Assembly (NCBI GenBank): GCA_945867185.1
Contig: CAMBHM010000110.1
Location: 1 to 5,381 of the forward strand
Length of the DNA: 5,381 bases
Origin: Legionella genomosp. 1
GTDB lineage: Bacteria > Pseudomonadota > Gammaproteobacteria > Legionellales > Legionellaceae
Direction: 5' to 3'
In this document: positions 1 through 5,381 of the stretch, piece after piece
Layout of the letters: each line of letters opens with the position of its first letter
How positions within the stretch are numbered: position 1 is the first letter of the stretch
The notes under the pieces: model-generated
Databases searched by the model: none
Seen by the model: only the letters and a program-made list of their open reading frames with translations
Told to the model about the DNA's origin: nothing
Translations under genes and position numbers: made by a program

Positions 1-1001
1 AAGGCTGCATCCCCTAACATCACTGGGATAATTGGATGTTCCCCTGGAATGAGGGTAAACCCCAATCGCGTTAAGCCTGCTCGAAAATAGGTGGTGTTTT
101 GTTTTAGCTTCGTCACAAGATCTGGGTTTTGTTGAAGCAATTCCAAGACAGCAATCGAGGTTTCAGCAATCACCGGGGCCAAGGTATTTGAAAACAAATA
201 AGGCCGTGACCGTTGGCGCAACCAATCAACCACCGTGGCAGTCCCTGCTGTATAACCCCCAGATGCCCCGCCTAACGCTTTACCTAAAGTGCCTGTTAGA
301 ATATCAATGCGTGAGGCCACTCCAAAATGCTCAGGCGTTCCACGGCCAGTGGGACCCATAAATCCCACCGCATGCGAATCATCCACCATCACCATCGCAT
401 CATATTGGTCGGCCAAATCGCAAATGGCCGGCAAGTTGGCCAACGTGCCATCCATAGAAAATACGCCATCCGTAGCAATCAATCGAAATCGGGCATTGGT
501 CGTTGCTTTCAATTGTAGCTCTAAGTCATCCATGTCATTATTGGCATAACGAAATCGTTCGGCTCGACAAAGACGGATGCCATCAATGATACTGGCATGA
601 TTCAGCGCATCGCTAATGATGGCGTCTTCAGAACCCAATAATGTTTCAAACAATCCGCCATTCGCATCGAAACAGGAAGAATATAAAATAGTATCTTCCA
701 TTCCTAAAAAACGACTGATCTTCCTTTCAAGTACTTTATGTGGGGCTTGCGTGCCGCAAATAAATCGTACGGACGCCATTCCATATCCATACGTTTTCAG
801 TGCCTGCTGTCCCGCTTCGATTAGCTGAGGATGATTAGCAAGCCCCAAATAATTATTCGCACAAAGATTAATAACCGACTTATCATTCACCCGAACACAA
901 GCCTGCTGCTGGCTTGTAATCACCCGCTCTGGTTTATACAACCCTTGTGCCTTCACCTCTGCCAATTTTTGTTGCAAAAATTCAGTAAAGCGACGATGCA
1001 T
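1..1001 (-). CDS. kbl: 2-amino-3-ketobutyrate CoA ligase (glycine C-acetyltransferase), 3' end beyond window
   Basis: This PLP enzyme of the alpha-oxoamine synthase family converts 2-amino-3-oxobutanoate plus CoA to glycine and acetyl-CoA in the cytoplasm, the second step of threonine degradation after threonine dehydrogenase (Tdh). I translated the minus strand: 333 codons are visible, against about 398 residues in E. coli Kbl, so roughly 65 C-terminal residues are missing off the left edge. Near-identical family blocks are seen: [15 protein letters not shown] (about 44-58), the SSCFDANGG block, the cofactor-stacking His135 in LNHASIIDG, Asp207/His210 in VDDSHAVG, and the PLP-binding Lys241 in [10 protein letters not shown]. 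The start at 1001 is the only good one: an in-frame TAG lies at 1011-1013 and AGGAG at 1008-1012 sits 6 nt upstream. No frameshift is seen. In many Gammaproteobacteria tdh follows kbl, and it may lie just outside the window. Related enzymes (ALAS, BioF, SPT) are less likely given the match to Kbl. Confidence 0.97.
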   Translation of the reverse strand, partial: MHRRFTEFLQQKLAEVKAQGLYKPERVITSQQQACVRVNDKSVINLCANNYLGLANHPQLIEAGQQALKTYGYGMASVRFICGTQAPHKVLERKISRFLGMEDTILYSSCFDANGGLFETLLGSEDAIISDALNHASIIDGIRLCRAERFRYANNDMDDLELQLKATTNARFRLIATDGVFSMDGTLANLPAICDLADQYDAMVMVDDSHAVGFMGPTGRGTPEHFGVASRIDILTGTLGKALGGASGGYTAGTATVVDWLRQRSRPYLFSNTLAPVIAETSIAVLELLQQNPDLVTKLKQNTTYFRAGLTRLGFTLIPGEHPIIPVMLGDAA

Positions 1002-1038
1002 GTCATGCTCCTAGCAAGATGACTTGCCAAAAAGACAG

Positions 1039-1067
1039 ATGATACCAAACCTAGTAGATCGGGGCAA
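1039..1067 (-). promoter_or_regulatory. candidate sigma70 promoter for kbl
   Basis: Read on the minus strand there is a TATCAT -10 (1044-1039, 5 of 6 to consensus) preceded by TGG, giving an extended -10. A TTGCCC -35 (1067-1062, 4 of 6) lies 17 bp upstream. Transcription would start near 1032 and leave a leader of about 30 nt containing the kbl Shine-Dalgarno sequence. A better -35 match, TTGACC at 1074-1069, is spaced 24 bp away and was not chosen. This is a pattern match only. Confidence 0.5.
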
Positions 1068-1096
1068 AGGTCAATGAGATTTAGATAGGACAAGCC

Positions 1097-1130
1097 TTTC
1101 TCTTTAGACGTCACTGATCTTCCAGAGAAA
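1097..1130. repeat. 7-bp inverted repeat in the divergent intergenic region
   Basis: TTTCTCT at 1097-1103 is the exact reverse complement of AGAGAAA at 1124-1130, with a 20-bp spacer that includes the small palindrome GACGTC (1107-1112). It lies between the two candidate promoters. It could be a regulator site or a weak hairpin, but arms this short can arise by chance and there is no T-run to make it a terminator. Confidence 0.25.
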
Positions 1131-1152
1131 TAGCTGCACCTTTTTGCAATTT

Positions 1153-1180
1153 TTGATAGACTCTCGATACAATTTAAAAT
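1153..1180 (+). promoter_or_regulatory. candidate sigma70 promoter for the pcm-like-tolC-ttcA-sulP operon
   Basis: TTGATA (1153-1158, 5 of 6 to the -35 consensus) is followed after 16 bp by TAAAAT (1175-1180, 5 of 6 to the -10). An overlapping alternative is TTGCAA (1144-1149), an 18-bp spacer and TACAAT (1168-1173). Either would start transcription around 1180-1188 and give a leader of about 60-70 nt before the ATG at 1248. No other strong promoter was noticed ahead of the downstream genes, which fits a single operon promoter. Confidence 0.5.
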
Positions 1181-1193
1181 TGGATCGTAACGA

Positions 1194-1250
1194 CTTATCT
1201 ACTCTGAATGCGAGTCATTGCAAAGATCTTATCTACGAGCGAGTTTCATG
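1194..1250 (+). repeat. two-part direct repeat in the operon leader
   Basis: CTTATCTAC occurs at 1194-1202 and again at 1228-1236. Each copy is followed by GCGAGT (1210-1215 and 1239-1244) and then, within a few bases, by a possible start codon (TTG at 1218, ATG at 1248). The inner gap differs, 7 nt in the first unit and 2 nt in the second. It may be a decayed local duplication of the translation initiation region or a pair of regulator sites; chance is not excluded. Confidence 0.35.
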
Positions 1251-1901
1251 TCCTATCAAACATCACGTACCAATATGATCAAACAACAATTGCGAACAGG
1301 GGGCGTTCTTCAAGAAGCCATTCTCTCCTTGTTTGATGAAATCCCCCGTGAGGAGTTCGTACCTGCTGCATTCAAGGCCTTTGCTTACTCTGACACACGC
1401 ATTGTACTCCCTCATCAACAAGTCATGATGACTCCTCTGGAAGAGGCAACCGTCTTACAAGCTTTAATGCTCAATGGCACAGAAACAGTGCTTGAAGTCG
1501 GGACTGGTTCCGGATTTTTTACGGCTTTGTTGAGTCGTCTTTGTAAACAAGTCCTCAGTGTCGATTGCTTTGCCGATTTGACCACAAACGCACAACTGAC
1601 CTTAGCGAAGCACCAATGCCTCAATGTAGATCTCATCACCGGCAATGCTGCATTAGGATGGGTCGACAAAGCCCCCTATGATGTCGTGGTGTTCACGGGT
1701 GCCTTACCTGAACTCACCGAAACACATCGATTACAAGTGCTCCCAGGTGGGCGATTGTTTGCGCTCGTTGGCACCTACCCCATTATGAAAGGTGTGCTTC
1801 ATCAACTGGACCACTTTGGTTTTTGGCATAGTAAAGAACTATTCGAGACCTCATTGCCCCCCTTAATCAGCCATCGAGAACCCACAGATTTTGTGTTCTA
1901 G
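1248..1901 (+). CDS. protein-L-isoaspartate O-methyltransferase-like SAM-dependent methyltransferase
   Basis: A 217-residue cytoplasmic protein of the PCMT family, which methylates L-isoaspartyl residues of damaged proteins using S-adenosylmethionine. The whole length aligns by eye with E. coli Pcm (about 208 residues). The N-terminal region has IPREEFVP (32-39), corresponding to VPREKFV. SAM motif I is VLEVGTGSGFFTALLS (81-96), an acidic residue (Asp105) ends the next strand, motif II is APYDVVVFTGALPEL (142-156), and LPGGRL (165-170) follows. The odd point is the family's substrate motif GQTISQP: here residues 57-63 read QQVMMTP, losing the conserved serine, so repair activity is doubtful. 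The ATG at 1248 is preferred over a TTG at 1218 because family similarity begins after it; its Shine-Dalgarno is only a weak GAG. The TAG stop overlaps the tolC ribosome binding site. I withhold the name pcm because of the divergent motif. Confidence 0.9.
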   Translation: MSYQTSRTNMIKQQLRTGGVLQEAILSLFDEIPREEFVPAAFKAFAYSDTRIVLPHQQVMMTPLEEATVLQALMLNGTETVLEVGTGSGFFTALLSRLCKQVLSVDCFADLTTNAQLTLAKHQCLNVDLITGNAALGWVDKAPYDVVVFTGALPELTETHRLQVLPGGRLFALVGTYPIMKGVLHQLDHFGFWHSKELFETSLPPLISHREPTDFVF

Positions 1902-1907
1902 GAAACA
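1900..1907 (+). promoter_or_regulatory. tolC ribosome binding site overlapping the upstream stop codon
   Basis: AGGAAACA at 1900-1907 contains AGGAA (1900-1904), 7 nt before the ATG at 1912. Its first two bases belong to the TAG stop (1899-1901) of the methyltransferase-like gene, so ribosomes ending there would sit on the tolC initiation site. This decides the tolC start in favour of 1912 over an in-frame TTG at 1891. Confidence 0.75.
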
Positions 1908-1911
1908 AGAC

Positions 1912-3288
1912 ATGAGACTACAGCATTGGTTTTTATACTGCGCGCTTGGCTTCGGATCTCCTTGTCTTGCCGCTGATCTCATAGAGATCTACCACCAATC
2001 GCTGCAAAACGATCCCACTTTCAAAGCCGCTTACAGTACCTTTATGTCTAATACCCAAGCCATACCACAGGCCATTTCTGGCTTGCTGCCGCAAGTTACG
2101 GTGGGAGCTCAAGCCGGTCGGAACGTCTTAAATGTGGATGCCGGTGGCCCACTTGGCGTGAATGGACAACAAACGTATAACTCCAACATCTGGGTTTTTC
2201 GAGCCTCTCAAGCCATTTTTAATTATCAAATTTGGGCACAAGTTCAGCAAGCCAGAGCCTCTGTGAAAGCAGCCCATGCGACATTCAATAGTGCAGCCCA
2301 AAGTCTCATTCTTCGAACGGCTCAAGCTTATTTTGAGGCACTCCTTGCACGTGATACGCTGAATTTTTCAGAAGCTAAAAAACGCGCCAACAAGCGACAA
2401 CTAGAGCAAGCGGAGCAGCGATTTAATGTCGGTCTTGAGCCCATTACCTCCGTCTACGAAGCCAAAGCTGGCTATGATCAATCCATTGCTGAAGTCATTT
2501 CTGCAAAAAACAATCAGATCAACCGCAGTGAGAACTTACGAAAACTCACCAATCATGTTTATGACTCTTTAGCGCCCCTCAAAAACAGCACCCTGCCCCT
2601 CATTAAGCCTGAACCTAACAACGTGGATGAGTGGATAGCCACCGGCTTAAAGCAAAACTATAATTTGTTTGCGGCAAAATACAATTTAGAGGCAGCACGT
2701 GAAAACATCAAAGCCCAAGCTGCCTCTGGTTGGCCTACCTTGGCACTACAAGGCAACAGCACCCAAACACATAACACCAATTCCATCGTTGGCAGCAATT
2801 TTTTTGTGCCTTCTAATCAAATGGTCTCAAATGTGGCCCTCGCGCTGAATTTTCCTGTGTTTCAAGGCGGTTTGGTAGAAGCCAATACCCGACAAGCACA
2901 ATATAATTTTCAGACCTCTAGCGAACAAGTAGAACAAACCTATCGGGATGTCTTGGTCAACAGTCGCATCTCGTTTAATACCATCATCGATGGGATCAGC
3001 AAAGTCAAAGCAGATCGACAAACCATCCTTTCACGGACGAACTCCTTAAACAGCACCGACGCCCAGTTTCAGGCGGGCACACGCACCATGGTAGATGTGG
3101 TCAATGCTCAGCAACGACTGTTTGAATCACAAGAAGAACTCGCAAAAGATCAATACGGATTGATCAATGCCATTTTAAACTTAAAATATTTAGCAGGCAC
3201 TTTGAATGTTCACGACTTGGAAGAAGTGAACGCTTGGCTTGAAACAACCCGTGTGAATGGACGCCCACCCCACTCTTCCCAATCATAA
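1912..3288 (+). CDS. tolC: TolC-family outer-membrane efflux/secretion channel
   Basis: A 458-residue precursor (E. coli TolC has 493) of the trimeric outer-membrane duct that docks with RND, MFS or ABC pumps for drug efflux or type I secretion. Residues 1-20 form a signal peptide with probable cleavage after CLA, giving a mature start [11 protein letters not shown] that resembles E. coli TolC (ENLMQVYQQA). Both structural repeats are present. The first includes [18 protein letters not shown] (about 133-150) and [10 protein letters not shown] (170-179). The second includes [20 protein letters not shown] (262-281), [11 protein letters not shown] (314-324) and [12 protein letters not shown] (389-400). 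The long C-terminal tail of E. coli TolC is absent. Gate positions differ from E. coli: Ser180 for D153, Phe386 for Y362 and Asn398 for D374, while Thr179, Arg391 and Asp395 (T152, R367, D371) are kept. It lies 10 nt after the methyltransferase-like gene and 13 nt before ttcA. Which pump it serves cannot be told here. Confidence 0.96.
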   Translation: MRLQHWFLYCALGFGSPCLAADLIEIYHQSLQNDPTFKAAYSTFMSNTQAIPQAISGLLPQVTVGAQAGRNVLNVDAGGPLGVNGQQTYNSNIWVFRASQAIFNYQIWAQVQQARASVKAAHATFNSAAQSLILRTAQAYFEALLARDTLNFSEAKKRANKRQLEQAEQRFNVGLEPITSVYEAKAGYDQSIAEVISAKNNQINRSENLRKLTNHVYDSLAPLKNSTLPLIKPEPNNVDEWIATGLKQNYNLFAAKYNLEAARENIKAQAASGWPTLALQGNSTQTHNTNSIVGSNFFVPSNQMVSNVALALNFPVFQGGLVEANTRQAQYNFQTSSEQVEQTYRDVLVNSRISFNTIIDGISKVKADRQTILSRTNSLNSTDAQFQAGTRTMVDVVNAQQRLFESQEELAKDQYGLINAILNLKYLAGTLNVHDLEEVNAWLETTRVNGRPPHSSQS

Positions 3289-3290
3289 CC

Positions 3291-3295
3291 AAGGG
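3291..3295 (+). promoter_or_regulatory. ttcA ribosome binding site
   Basis: AAGGG at 3291-3295 lies 6 nt before the ATG at 3302, just after the tolC stop (TAA 3286-3288). It supports 3302 as the ttcA start rather than the in-frame ATG at 3257, which lies inside tolC and would add 15 residues unlike the family. Confidence 0.7.
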
Positions 3296-3301
3296 TTACG
3301 C

Positions 3302-4099
3302 ATGAGTCACGATCCATCCACTATTGAAAAAAAATTACTACACTACACCGGCAAAGCCATCGCCGATTTTAATCTCATTCAAGCAGGTGATCGCGTCATG
3401 GTCTGTTTGTCTGGAGGTAAAGATTCCTTCACTTTGTTGACCTTACTGCATACCCTACGACGTCGCTCGCATGATAAATTTGAGATCTTTGCTTTCACCC
3501 TTGATCAAGCACAACCCGGTTGGGACGATAGCCGTCTTCGAACTTGGCTGACTGAACGACAGATCCCCTTTGAGATCCTCCATCGAGACACTTACAGCAT
3601 CGTCAAAGAAAAAATACCTGAAGGGAGCACGTATTGCTCGTTGTGTTCAAGGTTGCGTCGTGGCATTATCTATCGATATGCTGAAGAGCAGGGGTATACC
3701 AAAATTGCTTTAGGACATCATCGCGATGATCTGATTCGAACCGTGATGATGTCGATGCTCTACACCGGAGACATTCGATCAATGCCGCCTAAGTTACTGA
3801 GTGACAATAAAAAGCACATCGTGATTCGGCCATTGTGCTACGTACAAGAACGCGACATCATTACCTATGCAGAAGAACAGCAATATCCCATCATCCCCTG
3901 TACCCTCTGTGGATCACAGGATAACTTGGCTCGAAAACGCATCGGACGATTGCTAGATGAGCTCGCTTTAGAAAACCCAAAAATTCCAAGCAATCTGTTA
4001 CATGCGCTTCAAAATATCAAACCCAGTCAATTGATGGACCAATCGTTATGGTCATTTAGAGACCTCGAGAATCAACTAGAACGGGAGCCTATATCATGA
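3302..4099 (+). CDS. ttcA: tRNA 2-thiocytidine(32) synthetase TtcA
   Basis: TtcA converts cytidine-32 of certain tRNAs to 2-thiocytidine; it activates the base with ATP and uses a [4Fe-4S] cluster in sulfur transfer. The 265-residue protein has the PP-loop ATP-binding motif SGGKDS (37-42), preceded by RVMVCL. It keeps KEKIPEG (102-108), the first cysteine pair C112/C115 in [11 protein letters not shown], the GHHRDD block (138-143), MPPKLLSD (161-168), HIVIRPL (172-178) and the second pair C200/C203 in [13 protein letters not shown]. In E. coli the cluster is held by C122, C125 and C222, matching C112, C115 and one of the second pair, so the enzyme appears intact. It is shorter than E. coli TtcA (311) at both ends: about 10 residues fewer before GKAIADF and no acidic C-terminal tail. 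Its TGA stop overlaps the start of the SulP gene by 4 nt. PP-loop relatives TilS and the archaeal-type TtuA/Ncs6 are excluded by the [10 protein letters not shown] and CTLCGSQ signatures. Confidence 0.97.
   Translation: MSHDPSTIEKKLLHYTGKAIADFNLIQAGDRVMVCLSGGKDSFTLLTLLHTLRRRSHDKFEIFAFTLDQAQPGWDDSRLRTWLTERQIPFEILHRDTYSIVKEKIPEGSTYCSLCSRLRRGIIYRYAEEQGYTKIALGHHRDDLIRTVMMSMLYTGDIRSMPPKLLSDNKKHIVIRPLCYVQERDIITYAEEQQYPIIPCTLCGSQDNLARKRIGRLLDELALENPKIPSNLLHALQNIKPSQLMDQSLWSFRDLENQLEREPIS
4083..4087 (+). promoter_or_regulatory. ribosome binding site of the SulP gene, inside ttcA
   Basis: GGGAG at 4083-4087 lies 8 nt before the ATG at 4096, within the last codons of ttcA. Together with the ATGA stop/start overlap (4096-4099) it indicates translational coupling between the two genes. 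Confidence 0.65.
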
Positions 4100-5381
4100 A
4101 TCCAACGACATCCTACTTCCAAACGCAATATCGTAAACTAAAAATCTACCAACACCGTGGCTTTAAATTTGACTTCATTTCAGCCATCGTCGTGTTCTTG
4201 GTTGCTATTCCGCTTTGTCTTGGAACGGCTCTTGCCTCCGGTGCGCCTCTTTTTTCTGGGATATTGAGCGGAATCATCGGTGGCATCATAGTAGGAATCA
4301 TCAGTGGATCCCCTGTTAGTGTCAGTGGACCCGCAGCCGGTATGGCCGCCGTCGTACTAAGCGCTATTGCGCAACTGGGTGACTTCAATACTTTTCTACT
4401 GGCTCTGACCCTAGCTGGTGTGTTTCAAGTTATCATTGGTAGTTTTCGGGCAGGTTTCATCGCTGATTATGTCCCCTCCAATGTGATCCAGGGGCTTCTT
4501 TGTGCAATTGGAATATTATTGATCATTAAACAATTACCCTTTGCCTTTACCTTATCCTCTAACCTAACCGAATTAAAATCACATCTCTTAGACATGGATG
4601 AAGGATTGAGTCTTCAGCCTCTTCAAGACCTTTCCTACCATATCAATAGCGGTGCCATGCTCATTTCGGTTATTTCCTTAGGCATCCTGATTTATTTCGA
4701 CAAAACAACCATCAAATGGCTTAAAATCGTGCCTGGTCCTATTGTCGTCGTGATGACTGCTATCTTGCTTAACGAGTTGTTCGTTCTGACCGATTCGTAT
4801 CTCGTCCAAAATACACCTCAATTGGTGAATATCCCGAGACATGACAGTGTTTCTGATTTTTTTGCTCAATTAAATACCCCTACTTGGTCCGCTTGGTCTA
4901 ACCCAACCGTTTGGTTTTATGGGGCACTTCTTGCCACTGTGGCTTCCCTAGAAACGTTACTCAATATTAAAGCGAGTGAAAAACTCGATAAGAAACGACG
5001 CTCTTCTTCGAAAAACAAAGAGCTGCTTGCACAAGGATTTGGTAACCTATTAGCTGGACTTGTTGGTGGCATTCCAATCACATCTGTGATAGTCAGAACG
5101 TCTGTCAACATCCAAACTGGCTCGAAAACCAAATTCTCAACCATACTCCATGGTTTATTTATCTTATTCGCTGTATGTCTGACCCCTCAAACCTTAAATA
5201 AAATTCCGCTGTCTTCTTTGGCAATCATTCTAATCTATACAGGCTATAAACTGACCAAGCCAACCATTTATTTGAAAATTTACCAACAAGGGATGGATCG
5301 GTTTATCCCATTTATTGCGACCATTATTGCGATTGTGCTATCCAATCTTCTTGCAGGAATCTTACTAGGCCTCATCGTCAG
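4096..5381 (+). CDS. SulP (SLC26-like) inorganic anion transporter, 3' end beyond window
   Basis: An inner-membrane transporter of the SulP family, members of which carry sulfate, bicarbonate or other anions. The reading frame stays open for 428 codons to the right edge; full members are about 500-560 residues or more, often with a C-terminal STAS domain that cannot be seen here. About a dozen hydrophobic segments are visible, such as 27-48, 54-72, 99-120, 130-149, 186-200, 212-230, 349-365, 371-384 and 403-427. Family signatures are [18 protein letters not shown] (70-87), PSNVIQGLL (127-135), SLETLLN with Glu286 (284-290), [21 protein letters not shown] (309-329) and IVRTSVN (332-338) followed by GSKTKFS. 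The stretch [10 protein letters not shown] plus KNKELLAQG recalls the SulP clade whose genes often adjoin a beta-carbonic anhydrase, suggesting bicarbonate, but the substrate is not provable. Its start overlaps the ttcA stop by 4 nt, so it is probably in the same operon. Confidence 0.93.
   Translation, partial: MNPTTSYFQTQYRKLKIYQHRGFKFDFISAIVVFLVAIPLCLGTALASGAPLFSGILSGIIGGIIVGIISGSPVSVSGPAAGMAAVVLSAIAQLGDFNTFLLALTLAGVFQVIIGSFRAGFIADYVPSNVIQGLLCAIGILLIIKQLPFAFTLSSNLTELKSHLLDMDEGLSLQPLQDLSYHINSGAMLISVISLGILIYFDKTTIKWLKIVPGPIVVVMTAILLNELFVLTDSYLVQNTPQLVNIPRHDSVSDFFAQLNTPTWSAWSNPTVWFYGALLATVASLETLLNIKASEKLDKKRRSSSKNKELLAQGFGNLLAGLVGGIPITSVIVRTSVNIQTGSKTKFSTILHGLFILFAVCLTPQTLNKIPLSSLAIILIYTGYKLTKPTIYLKIYQQGMDRFIPFIATIIAIVLSNLLAGILLGLIV

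Larger units (their letters stand above)
1002..1247. promoter_or_regulatory. divergent intergenic region between kbl and the pcm-like/tolC operon
   Basis: These 246 bp separate two genes that point away from each other. No coding sequence or RNA gene is supported here. The region contains one candidate sigma70 promoter for each strand, a 7-bp inverted repeat (1097-1130) and a two-part direct repeat in the leader of the plus-strand gene (1194-1250). The promoter cores are about 85 bp apart, so a regulator bound between them could affect both transcripts; that is inference only. Confidence 0.8.

Noticed and set aside
289..1022. Several plus-strand open frames of 63-86 codons
   Set aside because: They lie on the opposite strand of kbl, whose translation matches the family throughout; they lack ribosome binding sites and recognisable domains. 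The one at 831-1022 also runs over the kbl start.
1218..1247. TTG start for the methyltransferase-like gene, adding 10 residues
   Set aside because: The extra residues have no family counterpart, and ATG 1248 is the better codon. The leader repeat makes the TTG look start-like, so it is noted but not chosen.
1891..1911. TTG start for tolC overlapping the previous gene
   Set aside because: It would put a charged stretch before the signal peptide; the ATG at 1912 has AGGAA 7 nt upstream and gives a normal signal sequence.
1912..1971. TolC as a lipoprotein of the OprM type
   Set aside because: The cysteine at residue 18 is preceded by GSP, not a lipobox (L-A/S-G/A-C), and cleavage after CLA by signal peptidase I fits better.
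4856..4862. T-run as a terminator or programmed slippage site in the SulP gene
   Set aside because: The frame continues with family motifs on both sides and no GC-rich hairpin precedes the run.
4146..5144. Three minus-strand open frames of 63-80 codons
   Set aside because: They are antisense to the SulP gene, whose plus-strand frame shows family motifs along its length; their translations show no recognisable domain.
1..5381. CRISPR arrays, tRNA genes, insertion sequences, toxin-antitoxin or defence genes
   Set aside because: None was seen on reading both strands; nearly all the DNA is accounted for by five recognisable genes and one short intergenic region.

Overview
The window looks like ordinary chromosomal DNA of a Gammaproteobacterium. 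The protein sequences and the order pcm-like / tolC point towards Legionellales or relatives, but this is inferred from remembered homologues and no search was run. Base composition is moderate, coding density is high, and no mobile element, CRISPR array, tRNA or rRNA gene was seen.

Layout: the left fifth (1-1001, minus strand) is the 5' five-sixths of kbl, encoding the PLP enzyme that makes glycine and acetyl-CoA from 2-amino-3-oxobutanoate. Its 3' end lies beyond the left edge. A 246-bp divergent intergenic region (1002-1247) carries a plausible sigma70 promoter for each direction, a small inverted repeat and a duplicated motif just before the first plus-strand gene.

The rest (1248-5381, plus strand) reads as one tightly packed transcription unit. 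It begins with a protein-L-isoaspartate methyltransferase-like protein whose substrate motif is degenerate. This is followed by a TolC-family outer-membrane channel, the tRNA 2-thiocytidine synthetase TtcA, and a SulP-family anion transporter cut by the right edge. Gene gaps are 10 nt, 13 nt and a 4-nt overlap, and each downstream gene has its own Shine-Dalgarno sequence, so co-transcription and translational coupling are likely.

Functionally the unit mixes envelope export (TolC), tRNA sulfur modification (TtcA) and anion uptake (SulP, perhaps bicarbonate). No single pathway joins them. The most interesting points are the atypical PCMT linked to tolC, the altered gate residues of TolC, and what follows the SulP gene outside the window. 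I do not see clear evidence of an undescribed multi-gene system.
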